NCBI RefSeq assembly: GCF_002939305.1
Contig: NZ_MVDI01000001.1
Coordinates: 1,116,001-1,180,000, forward strand
Direction of reading: 5' to 3'
DNA: 64,000 nt
Origin: Chroococcidiopsis sp. TS-821
Lineage (GTDB): Bacteria > Cyanobacteriota > Cyanobacteriia > Cyanobacteriales > Chroococcidiopsidaceae
Position numbers and translations under genes: made by a program
Shown here: piece by piece, positions 1-9,021 of the stretch
Layout: the number at the start of each line of letters is the position of its first letter
Position numbering within the stretch: position 1 is the stretch's first letter
The notes under the pieces: generated by a model
What the model saw: only the letters and a program-made list of their open reading frames with translations
What the model was told of the DNA's origin: nothing
Databases searched by the model: none

Positions 1-1082
1 CCTGGTAAGTTACAAATAATGGGTGCGGGTTGTCCTTCAGGGCGCGGACGTAAACCTGACCAAGTATGGATGATTTTCGCTTGGGCTAAAGCCGGACAAA
101 ATGCGATCGCTTGCTGTTTGACGATCTCTAATTGCGTAGCATCTGCGACTACCTGTTCGTTGACGGGAAATTCTACTGTGGCACCAATCCAGTAATTTGT
201 CACTGGTTGACTGCCAACACAAGGCACAATATGAACGTCATTACCTGTAATGACGGGTTGAAAACTGGGATCGCCCAACGGTCGATCGACCTGCATGTGA
301 ATCGCTTGACCAAGTACAGGTTTAATTTCAACTGCTGGGGTAGATTGCATTTGTTGCGTACCAGCAAACGAGAGCGCTATACGAGTGCGATCGCAAGCAA
401 TTGTTGTCGATTTTTGCTGCAATTGCAACGCTGTTGAACCCGTACCGGCGGCAATAACTAGCCAATCGACTTCTTTGATTTGTTCGGATAATTGTGCGTT
501 CTCGATCTGGAGATAAATCTGTTGCTCGGCGTTATCGAAACAATAACCTGTAGCTGTGACCCCAAAATGAAATTGAACTCCATTGTGCTTTGCGGCTTCT
601 ACTAAAGCTATAGTCAGCGCTACAGGATCTACTTGTCTGTCTTGCGGTGAGTAAATTGCTGCAACAATTTTTTCTGTGTTAAGCTGCGGACACCGCAATT
701 GTAGTTGTGCTGCGTTCCAAATTTCTAATTGCCATTCTTGTGTTGAACGAACTGCGGCTAACTTTTCCCAACTGGCTAAATCTTCTTCTTGAAAACAAAG
801 CATCAATATGCCTTGGCGATTGTAGGGAATCCGCCGCATAGTGACCGCTTCTAGCTCTGGAATGAGGGTTTCATAGCGTTTGATACTCCTAGCGCGCATC
901 TGCCATGCATTACCCTTGATTTTGTGGCTAATAGCTCCCATTAAGACTCCCAGCGCTGCACCAGTTGCTGCTTGGGCAGGTGGTTGGCGATCGATAACGG
1001 TAACTTCCAGCCCAGACAAACTGAGTTCGTAGGCGATCGCTGCCCCGATAATACCGCATCCAATAATTAATACATGACTCAT
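1..1082 (-). CDS. FAD-dependent amino acid oxidase (glycine oxidase/DAO family), 3' end outside window
   Basis: Flavoenzyme of the D-amino-acid oxidase/glycine oxidase (ThiO-like) family, expected to oxidise an amine to an imine with FAD. Translation on the minus strand from the ATG at 1082 is open for 360 codons to the window edge. It begins with the Rossmann FAD-binding motif GCGIIGAAIAYEL near residue 8, followed by an acidic strand end (VTVID). Near the edge it has WSGLRPRPEGQP, the GLRP-type segment that precedes the last FAD-contacting stretch in this family, so only some tens of C-terminal residues are missing. The frame has no stop and carries HIP1 sites, so it is a real gene cut by the window. 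Substrate cannot be assigned: thiO would fit thiamine synthesis, but no thi neighbour is visible. Confidence 0.85.
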   Translation of the reverse strand, partial: MSHVLIIGCGIIGAAIAYELSLSGLEVTVIDRQPPAQAATGAALGVLMGAISHKIKGNAWQMRARSIKRYETLIPELEAVTMRRIPYNRQGILMLCFQEEDLASWEKLAAVRSTQEWQLEIWNAAQLQLRCPQLNTEKIVAAIYSPQDRQVDPVALTIALVEAAKHNGVQFHFGVTATGYCFDNAEQQIYLQIENAQLSEQIKEVDWLVIAAGTGSTALQLQQKSTTIACDRTRIALSFAGTQQMQSTPAVEIKPVLGQAIHMQVDRPLGDPSFQPVITGNDVHIVPCVGSQPVTNYWIGATVEFPVNEQVVADATQLEIVKQQAIAFCPALAQAKIIHTWSGLRPRPEGQPAPIICNLP

Positions 1083-1274
1083 GAGTTGAGCGAGAATATT
1101 TGAGCACAGGGTGCAGGGGCGCAGAGGAGATAGAAAGTTATGAGTTTTCAGTGTTGAGTGTTAAGTTAAGAAGTTTTTGAAATGATGCCTCCAGCACCTT
1201 TCTTTGCTTTCTAAAACTCAAATCTCACGCATTCAAAACTAATCACTCTTGACTCGCCCCTCACCCATAGTTAA
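1083..1274. repeat. Imperfect repeat/inverted repeat between convergently spaced genes
   Basis: This spacer holds low-complexity GAGTGTTGAGTGT-like sequence and G-rich (about 1108-1122, GGTGCAGGGGCG) and C-rich (about 1255-1267, CGCCCCTCACCC) arms that are imperfectly complementary. Such spacers are common between cyanobacterial genes. No gene is seen in it. Confidence 0.35.
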
Positions 1275-1748
1275 TTACGCTTCACTTTCTTGCGTTGGCG
1301 TTGGTTTAGGAATCAACTGTAAAAAGCCATCGATATCTGCTAAGGCTTCGCGGTAGTTAAGCGTTGCTTTTTGATAGTCAGCGGCTTCTGCGGCTTGCTC
1401 AATTTTGACTAGATTATCAAACAAATCGCGAGTATATGCCCTTGCTTGTGATTGATCTTGCGGCAGAAGGTTGCGCGTGACATAAGTCATTTTAAGCCGC
1501 ATCTCCCCGCCAGGACCGTGAATGAAGTTGCTGACATCGATCCAATCGCGGCGTTTAATCAACGTAATGAGCTCGTTATTCATGCGATCGCGCAAGGCAA
1601 CGATGTCAGGAACGTATTGCTGAATTTGCTCGATTTGTGCCGCCGTATACGTGGGAGGGGCTTTGGCTACGCTGGGGCTACTACAACTAACAAGAAACGT
1701 TGTCACGATAACTAAAATCAATGACAGAATTGACCGATAACGCGCCAT
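1275..1748 (-). CDS. psbQ: Photosystem II lipoprotein PsbQ (CyanoQ)
   Basis: Lumenal lipoprotein of cyanobacterial photosystem II that helps stabilise the oxygen-evolving side. From the ATG at 1748 the product is about 157 residues: a short basic N-terminus (MARYRSI), a hydrophobic stretch and a lipobox LVSC at about residues 19-22, so it is probably acylated and anchored in the thylakoid membrane. The mature part is a helical bundle with the family's typical pattern (LRDRMNNEL, DWIDVSNFIHGPGG, YVTRNLL, FDNLVKIEQAA). An in-frame upstream ATG at 1787 adds 13 residues ahead of the basic signal start; I prefer 1748 because it places a normal n-region before the hydrophobic core. Monocistronic by appearance. 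Confidence 0.9.
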   Translation of the reverse strand: MARYRSILSLILVIVTTFLVSCSSPSVAKAPPTYTAAQIEQIQQYVPDIVALRDRMNNELITLIKRRDWIDVSNFIHGPGGEMRLKMTYVTRNLLPQDQSQARAYTRDLFDNLVKIEQAAEAADYQKATLNYREALADIDGFLQLIPKPTPTQESEA

Positions 1749-2047
1749 AGTTTGACTATACTTTTGTCTGCTGATGAACAGTGTCATTTTAGATCGCTAG
1801 TGGCAAGAGTCAATTGCTATTGTCTTGTCCAAATGAAATTTTCGTCCCCTACTGCGGGAGGTATGTTCGTCAAGCACAATTTTGCGGATCAATCTTTACC
1901 TAACAGCAGTAGCGCGATCGCTTTGAGAGCGATGATTGCAAAATTGATAAAGTATTGTTAAGCTGGAAAACCAATACAGTAAGCTTTCTAGCGGTTTTCT
2001 GTCGTCTTTTTCACTACACTAGACTCAAAATCCAGGAGAGTTCCCGC

Positions 2048-2470
2048 GTGAACGCAGCTGAGCAAGCAACCAATTTGGAACTTACCAGTAAAATTGCTAC
2101 AGTCGTTAATCTTTTTAAATCAGAGTTTCCTGACGCTAGGTCTGACCTTAAACCTTGGACGAACGATCCGGATACTAGAGAATTAGTCGATCCAGATTCA
2201 ATCGATATCGGCTTTCACTTTCCTGGTGTCAGTCGCTCGTTGCAAAGTCGCAGTATTTTAATTCAGATCCGCTTTCACGAAGATCCTTTAAACGGCGATC
2301 GCGCTTGTATTGGTGTAGAAGCCGCAGGTTTCGATCATCGCGGTAAGCAATGGCATCTTTCTACCATAGAAAACTGGAGTTTTGTTGGTGCGGTTCAGCC
2401 TTCCCCTGAAGTTGGAGAAAAGCTGAAGTCATTTTGCCGCGAAATTATCCGCGTATTTAATCAGGGGTGA
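2048..2470 (+). CDS. Conserved cyanobacterial protein of unknown function
   Basis: A 140-residue soluble protein starting at GTG 2048, chosen because AGGAGAG at 2033-2039 sits at normal spacing upstream; the longer open frame back to 1955 has no ribosome site. It has no signal peptide or membrane segment. Visible features: an alpha-rich N-terminus, an acidic DPDTRELVDPDSIDIGFHF stretch, and a strand-rich C-terminal half (ILIQIRFHEDP, RACIGVEAAGF, WHLSTIENWSF). I recall similar short proteins in cyanobacteria but cannot assign a function. Confidence 0.7.
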   Translation: MNAAEQATNLELTSKIATVVNLFKSEFPDARSDLKPWTNDPDTRELVDPDSIDIGFHFPGVSRSLQSRSILIQIRFHEDPLNGDRACIGVEAAGFDHRGKQWHLSTIENWSFVGAVQPSPEVGEKLKSFCREIIRVFNQG

Positions 2471-2549
2471 GTTTTTCGTGGCTAGTGAATAGTTATGCGT
2501 TTTGAATAGTTAAAACAATCTCCTGTGCGCCCCTATTCAACTCCCTGAC

Positions 2550-2954
2550 CTATCCTTGACGACCACATTCACCACAGTAAGGTGAGTTATAAGTGCTTTG
2601 GCGTTTACCAAATAACGCGTAGCGGTTGTCGCGGACTTGTTCGTAGATGCGATCGCCTACCCATTTGACGCCTGGTAATCCGCGATAGGCTTCAACAAAG
2701 AGATTACCCAGTGGTAACACGCGCCCAATTTCTTCGATAGCTGCCGTTCCTTGCCAACGACGTTCGGGTTGATCGGCATCGAGTAAAATCACACCTAACT
2801 CACACTCTTGAGATGTAATTCCCCAAGGTGCTAGCGTAGCTTGGTCTTGCATGGGGATATAACGAAACATTTGTCCTTTATCAAAACTTTCAAGTAGCTG
2901 GACAAAAGTTACGCAAAGGTTGCAATTGCCATCGTAGATGACCTGATAATTCAT
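2550..2954 (-). CDS. DCC-family thiol-disulfide oxidoreductase (DUF393)
   Basis: Small protein of the DCC (DUF393) family, thought to be thioredoxin-like thiol-disulfide proteins. From the ATG at 2954 it is 134 residues and begins MNYQVIYDGNCNLC, carrying the defining D-x-x-C-x-x-C motif (D8, C11, C14). Downstream are the family's IPMQDQATLA and EAYRGLPGVKWV segments. A C-terminal CGECG pair could add a second redox or metal site. Six further codons lie upstream in frame to 2972, but the family start fits 2954. Substrate unknown. Confidence 0.85.
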   Translation of the reverse strand: MNYQVIYDGNCNLCVTFVQLLESFDKGQMFRYIPMQDQATLAPWGITSQECELGVILLDADQPERRWQGTAAIEEIGRVLPLGNLFVEAYRGLPGVKWVGDRIYEQVRDNRYALFGKRQSTYNSPYCGECGRQG

Positions 2955-3418
2955 AAAACAAGTTTTTTGCACATTTGGTTATATCTCTATTTTTAAGCTT
3001 ATTGAGCTCGTTTTGTAAATCAAAGGCGATCGCCTCGACTGAACTTTCTTTCTTCCAGGTTATGAGCTACTGTTTTTATATATAGAAAGTCAAGACAAGC
3101 GATATTTGTATTTATTCTTTGCCTTTCTTCAATTTTCTTACGCTTCAAGTTGGCTTTATTATATTATCAAAAAAACGTTGAATAATAAATCTTTTTAAAG
3201 AAGAGTAGCTAGCAATTAATGCACTTTTGAGTGCATACTTCTGATATTTATGTTTTTGTTCTAAAATAAATATAGATATCAAAATCTACCTAAAAATACT
3301 AACTAAAACTTATTAAACTATTTTAATTTCCTAAGCTTTAAATCAAAATCAGTTACTTAAATAATCAGTTATCAATATTTTTACAAAAAGCTTTCAAAAA
3401 AACTCAAGGAGGTAAAAT
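2955..3418. other. AT-rich intergenic region with one hairpin
   Basis: A 464-base spacer between divergent genes, very AT-rich, with no convincing short gene. It contains a perfect 7-bp stem (ATGCACT at 3219-3225, AGTGCAT at 3230-3236) with a TTTG loop and a HIP1-type palindrome near 3027. It must hold promoters for the DCC gene and the pirin gene; I cannot place -35/-10 boxes with confidence. Confidence 0.4.
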
Positions 3419-4129
3419 ATGATGCACGCAACCACGAATATCATTCATGATAGAAATGCCCGCGGTCATACGCGCATGGGTTGGTTAGATAGTTACCATA
3501 CTTTTTCCTTTGGTAGTTTTTACGATCCAGCACGGATGGGCTTTCGCGCTTTACGAGTCATCAATGACGATCGCGTTGTTCCTGGTGCTGGTTTTCCGAT
3601 GCATAGTCACCGCGATATGGAGATTTTTACTTATGTTCTAGAAGGTGCCTTAGAACATCAAGATAGCCTAGGTAACGGTGCTGTTATTTCTCCAGGAGAA
3701 GCACAAATTATGAGTGCAGGTACTGGAATTACTCACAGCGAGTTTAATCCATCAAAAACTGAACCTGTACACTTTTTACAAGTTTGGATTATTCCTGATA
3801 CCCAAGGTTTAGAACCTAGATATGAGCAAAAAGCGTTTCCTTTAGAACAACGTCGCGGTAATTTACGTTTAATTGCTGCTAAAGATGGGCGTGATGGCGC
3901 AGTTACAATTCATCAAGATGTTGAGTTGTATACATCTGTTTTGGAAAAAGGTGATGTTTTAAATTATCACCTCAAGCCAAATCGTTATGCTTGGTTACAA
4001 GTTGCACGAGGAATTCTATCTCTTAACGGTCAAGAACTTCGTGCAGGAGATGGCGTACAAATGTCTGGAGAAAACCTAGAAATTAGCACTGATATTGGTG
4101 CAGAAATTCTATTGTTTGACCTTGCCTAA
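3419..4129 (+). CDS. Pirin family protein (bicupin)
   Basis: Pirin-type bicupin, 236 residues, a family whose members include quercetin 2,3-dioxygenases and regulatory proteins. The N-terminal cupin holds the metal-ligand pattern: H in FPMHSHRDMEIFTYVLEG and E/H in GITHSEFN, so the iron site looks intact. The neighbouring HTRMGWLDSYHTFSFG is the standard pirin signature. The C-terminal cupin (LQVARGILSLNGQELRAGDG) lacks ligands, as usual. A strong Shine-Dalgarno AAGGAGGT at 3406-3413 supports the ATG at 3419, though the next codon is also ATG (3422) and equally reachable. A perfect hairpin follows the gene. Role in this organism is unknown, possibly detoxification or redox sensing. Confidence 0.9.
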   Translation: MMHATTNIIHDRNARGHTRMGWLDSYHTFSFGSFYDPARMGFRALRVINDDRVVPGAGFPMHSHRDMEIFTYVLEGALEHQDSLGNGAVISPGEAQIMSAGTGITHSEFNPSKTEPVHFLQVWIIPDTQGLEPRYEQKAFPLEQRRGNLRLIAAKDGRDGAVTIHQDVELYTSVLEKGDVLNYHLKPNRYAWLQVARGILSLNGQELRAGDGVQMSGENLEISTDIGAEILLFDLA

Positions 4130-4166
4130 TTTGAGCAAGTTATCATGCTGGTTATTTAGTTTATCC

Positions 4167-4190
4167 TAGGGTGAGTCTTTGCTCACCCTA
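4167..4190 (+). terminator. Hairpin downstream of pirin gene
   Basis: Perfect 9-bp stem TAGGGTGAG (4167-4175) with CTCACCCTA (4182-4190) and a 6-base loop, 37 bases after the pirin stop codon. It lacks a clear T tract, so it may be a weak terminator or an mRNA 3'-end stabiliser. Confidence 0.55.
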
Positions 4191-4369
4191 CTTACTATTC
4201 ATGAGGTTACAATTATACTCGCTACCGTAATTTCATTTTTCTATCCAATATTATGTTTTGTTCTGTTTGTTCTCATTCCCATAGCGTATATTTTGCTCAA
4301 CAGTCATAAGTTTGAGCGATCAATAATGGCGGTGGAAAGGCAAAATCTTAGATGAAGTGAGAATGAGAT

Positions 4370-5044
4370 TTACAAATATTGGTCAATATCAGTTTTTGCG
4401 CGTGCGTGATGAATTCTTAGCACAAGCCCCAAAGTGATTTGCTTCATTATCCAGTAAAAGATTGTAATGATAACGAAGATGATGATAACGACAAACAAAG
4501 GGCGTCGTTCGGTTAAATCATTAACAGTTTTGATTAAAATGTTACCAGGTTCAGTGACTAAATCCCAACTGTTGAAGCGACGAAACCTGCCAAGATAAAC
4601 TCCAACCGCACACAATGCATGTAAAATCAGTTCTGCCAAATTAACAAATTGTCTTGCTCCTAGACGTCTTAAATAATAGCCTTGATTAATTAAAGAGACG
4701 ACATAAGCCTCAAATCCAACGAGCATCGCAAACAGATGCACAGGAATAACAAACAGCGTAATTATCCAGGGGGATAAACCAGGGCGTATCCCGCGGATGA
4801 GATGGATAATATCGGTAAGCACGTAAGGCGCGTTGGGCAAAAAAGCCACGAAAACAACAAAGACTATCCACCACAGCAAAGAACGAGAGCGTGTTTTGCG
4901 GCGAAATAACCAGAAACTCAACGCTAAAGGAATAAAAGCCAAAAACAGGTTCCACAAAATCCAACCGCTGTAGATGGCGTCAAAAGCGCGTACTAACTGC
5001 GTAGGTAATTCGGTAAATACCCTGGCTGCAAAAATGCGATCCAT
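4370..5044 (-). CDS. DUF1361 integral membrane protein
   Basis: A 224-residue polytopic membrane protein of the DUF1361 family. About six hydrophobic segments are visible (WILWNLFLAFIPLALSFWLF near 28-47, LLWWIVFVVFVAFLPNAPYVL near 56-77, then four more). The conserved LPNAPYVLTDIIHL motif after the second helix is the family's hallmark. Function is unknown. The gene lies 75 bases downstream of the M10 protease on the same strand but has no functional tie to it that I can see. Confidence 0.85.
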   Translation of the reverse strand: MDRIFAARVFTELPTQLVRAFDAIYSGWILWNLFLAFIPLALSFWLFRRKTRSRSLLWWIVFVVFVAFLPNAPYVLTDIIHLIRGIRPGLSPWIITLFVIPVHLFAMLVGFEAYVVSLINQGYYLRRLGARQFVNLAELILHALCAVGVYLGRFRRFNSWDLVTEPGNILIKTVNDLTERRPLFVVIIIFVIITIFYWIMKQITLGLVLRIHHARAKTDIDQYL

Positions 5045-5119
5045 GTTAGCTGTAGTAGTCTTATTTTGCTTTTCTTAGATTAACCTCTGTTTAAGATGGT
5101 TCCAAATAAGATAAAGTTA

Positions 5120-6892
5120 TTAAGCAAAGATAAAGTCGCGCGCAAAACTAACGTTGGTAGAATCTTGCACTACGCCGATCGCATCATTACCAAAGAAAAT
5201 GGCGGTATCAGGTGCCGCACTGCCAAACCAGTTTCCGGATTGTAGCGAGTATTGGTTGGAAGTTCCCCTTACTTGAATATAATCATATTGCCAATCAAAA
5301 TCGGTGATTAGAGCATAGCCATCTCCTCGATAAAAGACATTTGAAGTGTCACCCAACACAAAGGTATCTGTACCTGTGCCCCCAGTCAAAACATCAAATT
5401 CTGTACTACCACCGAAACCGAAAAGGACATCGTTACCCGCACCTCCATTCAACGTGTCAGAACCGCCACCACCGAACAAGTAATCATTACCATTCCTACC
5501 AGAAAGATTATTAGCAACGCTGTTACCGATTAGAGTATCGTTACCCGCTCCTCCGATCGCATTTTCAATTGTGACTCGGTAGGCGATCGCTAAATTACCG
5601 TTAGCTCGACTACTACCATTATTAAAGGCAGGTCCAATCGAACTAAAACTTCCAGGATTAAGATTAATAGTTGCGGCGAGAGACTGATTGGCAGCGCTAA
5701 TAGTATCGTTACCGCCAGCATCCCAGATTGTCTGCACGAACGCTTGATTTGCGTTCCATGAATAAGTGTTATTACCCGTACGAGTATTATTATTAGCACC
5801 GTAAAGTGCTTGGATTGCTGCAATGTCGTAGAGCATTGGTGTGTGAGCGTGAACTCTGCTACCTGGATGCCCGTTGTACGACATCACGGTATACTTGGTG
5901 TTGTCCTCTTGTGAGGGTAAGAAAGGACCTTGACTACCTCCTCCCCCTGCATTGTAGTTACCTGGATGTTTTAGCCCTAGAGCATGACCAATTTCATGAA
6001 CCATGGTCAAAAACCCAAAAGAGCCGTTGGTTTGAGTGTAATTTGGAGCGTAAGAATTATTTAGCCAGACATCTCCTCCTCTGGGATCGTTGTTTGGAAA
6101 GTAGGCGTGGGCACTGCTAAAATTTCCTGTATTCGCTGTGCCAAACCGAATGATTCCACCTGCGCCTGCATCGGATACTTCAACAAATCTAAGTCCCGAA
6201 ATTTCACTAAAAAGCTGTAATGCTCTACGCGCTGCATTTGCTTGAGTTGCGTTAAAAGGAGCGAAGTTGTTGCGTTCTGAATTATTCCAGGGATAATAGT
6301 TCGGTACTGATGTCATGAAGCTATAACTTATCGTGGAACCACTCCAGCGCGTAGCAGGAGTAGGTAGTAGTGCATCGATGTAGTAAACTCCTGTGTTTGC
6401 TTGAGGTGTTAATCCTCCGTTTGTTGAGGTTGTGGTTTGAAAGTTTAGACTGTCGTTATTGAAATCGCTGGAAAAACCACAGCACGCTGAACAACCACAA
6501 CGCTGCGGTTGAGTTGATAATTTTGATGTTTGAGGATCATTTCCAATCCACCCGAAACTTTGCCCCAAATCAAATATACTTGCACTACCTATCGCTGAAG
6601 CTGTTTCTATATTCTTAGCGCTAATAGGCTTATTGTTTTCAATTTCTGCTACTACAAGAGGAAGTTCCGTTTCTTTCTTTTGAGTGTCTGCGAAATCATT
6701 TGGAATGAGTTGCTTATGAGATGGGATTAATGATGATGACGTAGTTGGCGTGGAGTTTGCCAAAGCAAAGGGCGCGATTTTAAGAATCGTTTCGCTAGCA
6801 AATTCACTATCGTTTAAAAGGCTATCTTGGCTCAAATCACGCTCGTCAAAGAGTGTATCGCGATATTCTTCTATAATTTTTGAAACAGTCAT
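5120..6892 (-). CDS. Secreted M10 metalloprotease (serralysin/matrixin-like) with RTX repeats
   Basis: Zinc endopeptidase, 590 residues, probably exported. Residues about 1-125 form a non-conserved leader with no Sec signal; a cysteine cluster (RCGCSACCGF) sits near 132-140. The catalytic domain spans about 165-400 with the metzincin zinc site HEIGHALGLKH near residue 298 and a Met-turn YTVMSYNG near 334. It is followed by glycine/aspartate RTX nonapeptides (GGAGNDTLIGN, GGSDTLNGGAGND) at about 445-490 and a short hydrophobic-ended tail (FARDFIFA). RTX repeats bind calcium and usually mark type I secretion. The ATG at 6892 is preferred over an in-frame TTG at 6910. No dedicated exporter is adjacent. 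Confidence 0.9.
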   Translation of the reverse strand: MTVSKIIEEYRDTLFDERDLSQDSLLNDSEFASETILKIAPFALANSTPTTSSSLIPSHKQLIPNDFADTQKKETELPLVVAEIENNKPISAKNIETASAIGSASIFDLGQSFGWIGNDPQTSKLSTQPQRCGCSACCGFSSDFNNDSLNFQTTTSTNGGLTPQANTGVYYIDALLPTPATRWSGSTISYSFMTSVPNYYPWNNSERNNFAPFNATQANAARRALQLFSEISGLRFVEVSDAGAGGIIRFGTANTGNFSSAHAYFPNNDPRGGDVWLNNSYAPNYTQTNGSFGFLTMVHEIGHALGLKHPGNYNAGGGGSQGPFLPSQEDNTKYTVMSYNGHPGSRVHAHTPMLYDIAAIQALYGANNNTRTGNNTYSWNANQAFVQTIWDAGGNDTISAANQSLAATINLNPGSFSSIGPAFNNGSSRANGNLAIAYRVTIENAIGGAGNDTLIGNSVANNLSGRNGNDYLFGGGGSDTLNGGAGNDVLFGFGGSTEFDVLTGGTGTDTFVLGDTSNVFYRGDGYALITDFDWQYDYIQVRGTSNQYSLQSGNWFGSAAPDTAIFFGNDAIGVVQDSTNVSFARDFIFA

Positions 6893-7317
6893 TATAGTCT
6901 TACCTGTCAAAAAATATGTATAAATTGTTGCTAATTTTCGTAGGGAAGCATGAATGGCATCAAGGCTAATCTTCTAGCTTGTCTAAGCTTAGAGTAGATG
7001 ATTCGCCTGAGTGGTGTATTGCCTTTTTATGCAAAGTTATTTACCGAAAATAGTGAAATCTTTGCTACACAGTACGGAGAGGTTTGCGTAGAAAGTTGTA
7101 CTAGCTGGCAAACGCCACACAACTGATTGGTTAAACACTCATTGCTAATTACTCATAACCCTAAATAATCAACCATCAGCGATGAGCAACTGCAAAGATA
7201 TGAATAACAACTTCAGCTAGCAGTGTTTTCAGCTACAGTATGCGCACTGCTTGTAGTCAAAAATGGTGATTTAGATAACAGTAGGTTACTTTTGCTTGCT
7301 ACTGTTGCGGTTAGGAT
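6893..7317. other. Intergenic region between protease and channel genes
   Basis: A 425-base spacer between divergent genes. I see no open frame with start and ribosome site, no clear hairpin and no RNA gene. It should carry promoters for both neighbours. Confidence 0.4.
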
Positions 7318-9003
7318 ATGAAACCTCGGATTATTGTCTGCGGCTTAGAACGCACGGGCTACAAAATTTTTTGCTTACTCAGACAGCAAGGAGCAAGTGT
7401 CGTTGGCATTCATCACCAGCCGATTCCCAAAGAAGAAGCGATCGTTGTTGGCGATCTGCAAGCAGCGGCGACTTTACAAGCTGCTGGAATCGAAAGTGCC
7501 CAGGCGCTGGTACTGGCAAACAGCGACGATGCTTTGAATTTGGCAATTCTCATTCAAGCGCGCGTACTTAATCCGCGAATTCGGATTATTAATCGTTTAT
7601 TCAATGCTAATTTAGGCGATCGCCTCGACCACACCTTGCCGGATCACGTTAGTATGAGTGTTTCGGGTCTAGCCGCACCAGTCTTTTACTTTGCCGCTTT
7701 AGGAAATCGGGCGATCGGGCAACTCAAACTCTTCAATCAAACATGGCCGATTCAAGAAGAATACATTCACGAAAATCATCCTTGGCGCGGGCGACTGTTG
7801 AGTGATTTATGGGACGATCGCGCGCGGATGTTGATTTATTATCTTCCTGTACAAGGTGAAATTGATCTCGTTTGTGCAGTCAGTTCTGGACGGCAGTTGC
7901 AAGTCGGCGATCGCCTGATTGTGGGTACGCAACCAAGTATTCGGACGATGCGCAAATCAGCAATTTCTAAACTACTGAAAGTCCTCACCAACTTACGTCA
8001 ATTTCGCCAACACGGTCAATCGTTAATGGTTGTGACGTTAGTTCTACTCGTCACGATTTTCACAGCAACGCTAACTTATATTTGTGTTGATTTAAACACT
8101 TCGATTATTGATGCTTTATATTTTTCAGTTGGAATGATTACAGGTGCTGGTGGCAAAGAAGAAGTCGTCGAAACAGCACCAGACAGCATCAAAGTCTTTA
8201 CTGCCTTCATGATGTTAATCGGCGCAGGTATTATTGGAATTTGCTATGCGCTACTTAACGATTTTGTTTTAGGCACGCGCTTCAAACAGTTTTGGGATGC
8301 AGCACGAGTTCCCCAACGCCATCATTACATTGTTTGTGGATTAGGTGGCATTGGCGTGCAAGTTGTTCAACAATTCCACGCTAGTGGACACGAAGTCGTC
8401 GTTATTGAACGCGATCCTAACAATAGGTTTCTTAATAAAGTGCGTGGATTAGGTATCCCAGTGATTCAAGGCGATGCAAGTTTACCCGAAACATTACAAG
8501 CCGCGAATTTAAAATCGGCAAGCGCTTTATTAATTGTGACAAGTAACGATGCCGTTAACTTAGAAATTGCACTAAATGCCAAAACCCTAACGCCAAGTAT
8601 TCCTGCGATCGTTCGTTACGAACATCCAGATTTTGCGCACATGGCGCAACAAGTTTTTGAATTCGAGGCGGTGCTAAGTCCTGCGGAATTGGCAGCCCCA
8701 GCTTTTGCTGCTGCTGCATTGGGGGGAAGGATTTTAGGTAATGGTATCACTGCTGACAGTCTTTGGGTTGCTTTAGCAACTTTAATCACTCCTTCGCATC
8801 CTTTTTGCGGTCAGCGCGTTAAAGAAGCCGCAATGCAATCTGATTTTGTACCGCTATACATCGAAACAAATTGCCAAACGATTCACGGTTGGGATTTATT
8901 AAGGACATATCTCAGTGCGGGAGATGTTTTGTATTTAACTATGCCTGCAAATCGCCTAGATCAATTGTGGCGAGCTGTACCTTCTCAAATCATGGTTAGT
9001 TGA
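7318..9003 (+). CDS. Two-TM ion channel protein flanked by two RCK/TrkA-N domains
   Basis: A 561-residue membrane protein with an N-terminal TrkA-N (RCK) NAD-binding domain (IIVCGLERTGYKI near 5-17), a TrkA-C-like part to about 210, two transmembrane helices around a pore loop (about 238-320), then a second TrkA-N domain (YIVCGLGGIGVQVVQQF near 338) and C-terminal part. The layout is that of RCK-gated K+ channels with the pore sandwiched between two RCK modules. The pore loop reads DALYFSVGMITGAGGKEE where K+ channels have TVGYGD, so K+ selectivity is doubtful. It probably gates ion flux across the plasma membrane in response to NAD(H) or a nucleotide; the ion is not assignable. Confidence 0.8.
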   Translation: MKPRIIVCGLERTGYKIFCLLRQQGASVVGIHHQPIPKEEAIVVGDLQAAATLQAAGIESAQALVLANSDDALNLAILIQARVLNPRIRIINRLFNANLGDRLDHTLPDHVSMSVSGLAAPVFYFAALGNRAIGQLKLFNQTWPIQEEYIHENHPWRGRLLSDLWDDRARMLIYYLPVQGEIDLVCAVSSGRQLQVGDRLIVGTQPSIRTMRKSAISKLLKVLTNLRQFRQHGQSLMVVTLVLLVTIFTATLTYICVDLNTSIIDALYFSVGMITGAGGKEEVVETAPDSIKVFTAFMMLIGAGIIGICYALLNDFVLGTRFKQFWDAARVPQRHHYIVCGLGGIGVQVVQQFHASGHEVVVIERDPNNRFLNKVRGLGIPVIQGDASLPETLQAANLKSASALLIVTSNDAVNLEIALNAKTLTPSIPAIVRYEHPDFAHMAQQVFEFEAVLSPAELAAPAFAAAALGGRILGNGITADSLWVALATLITPSHPFCGQRVKEAAMQSDFVPLYIETNCQTIHGWDLLRTYLSAGDVLYLTMPANRLDQLWRAVPSQIMVS

Positions 9004-9021
9004 GCAGATTTTGACAATCGG

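Noticed and set aside
1752-1961. Plus-strand frame upstream of the 2048 gene
   Set aside because: No Shine-Dalgarno and no recognisable protein; it lies in the divergent spacer of psbQ.
7296-7571. Plus-strand open frame overlapping the channel gene start
   Set aside because: It is a shadow in another frame; the channel frame at 7318 has a start, family domains and HIP1-rich codons.
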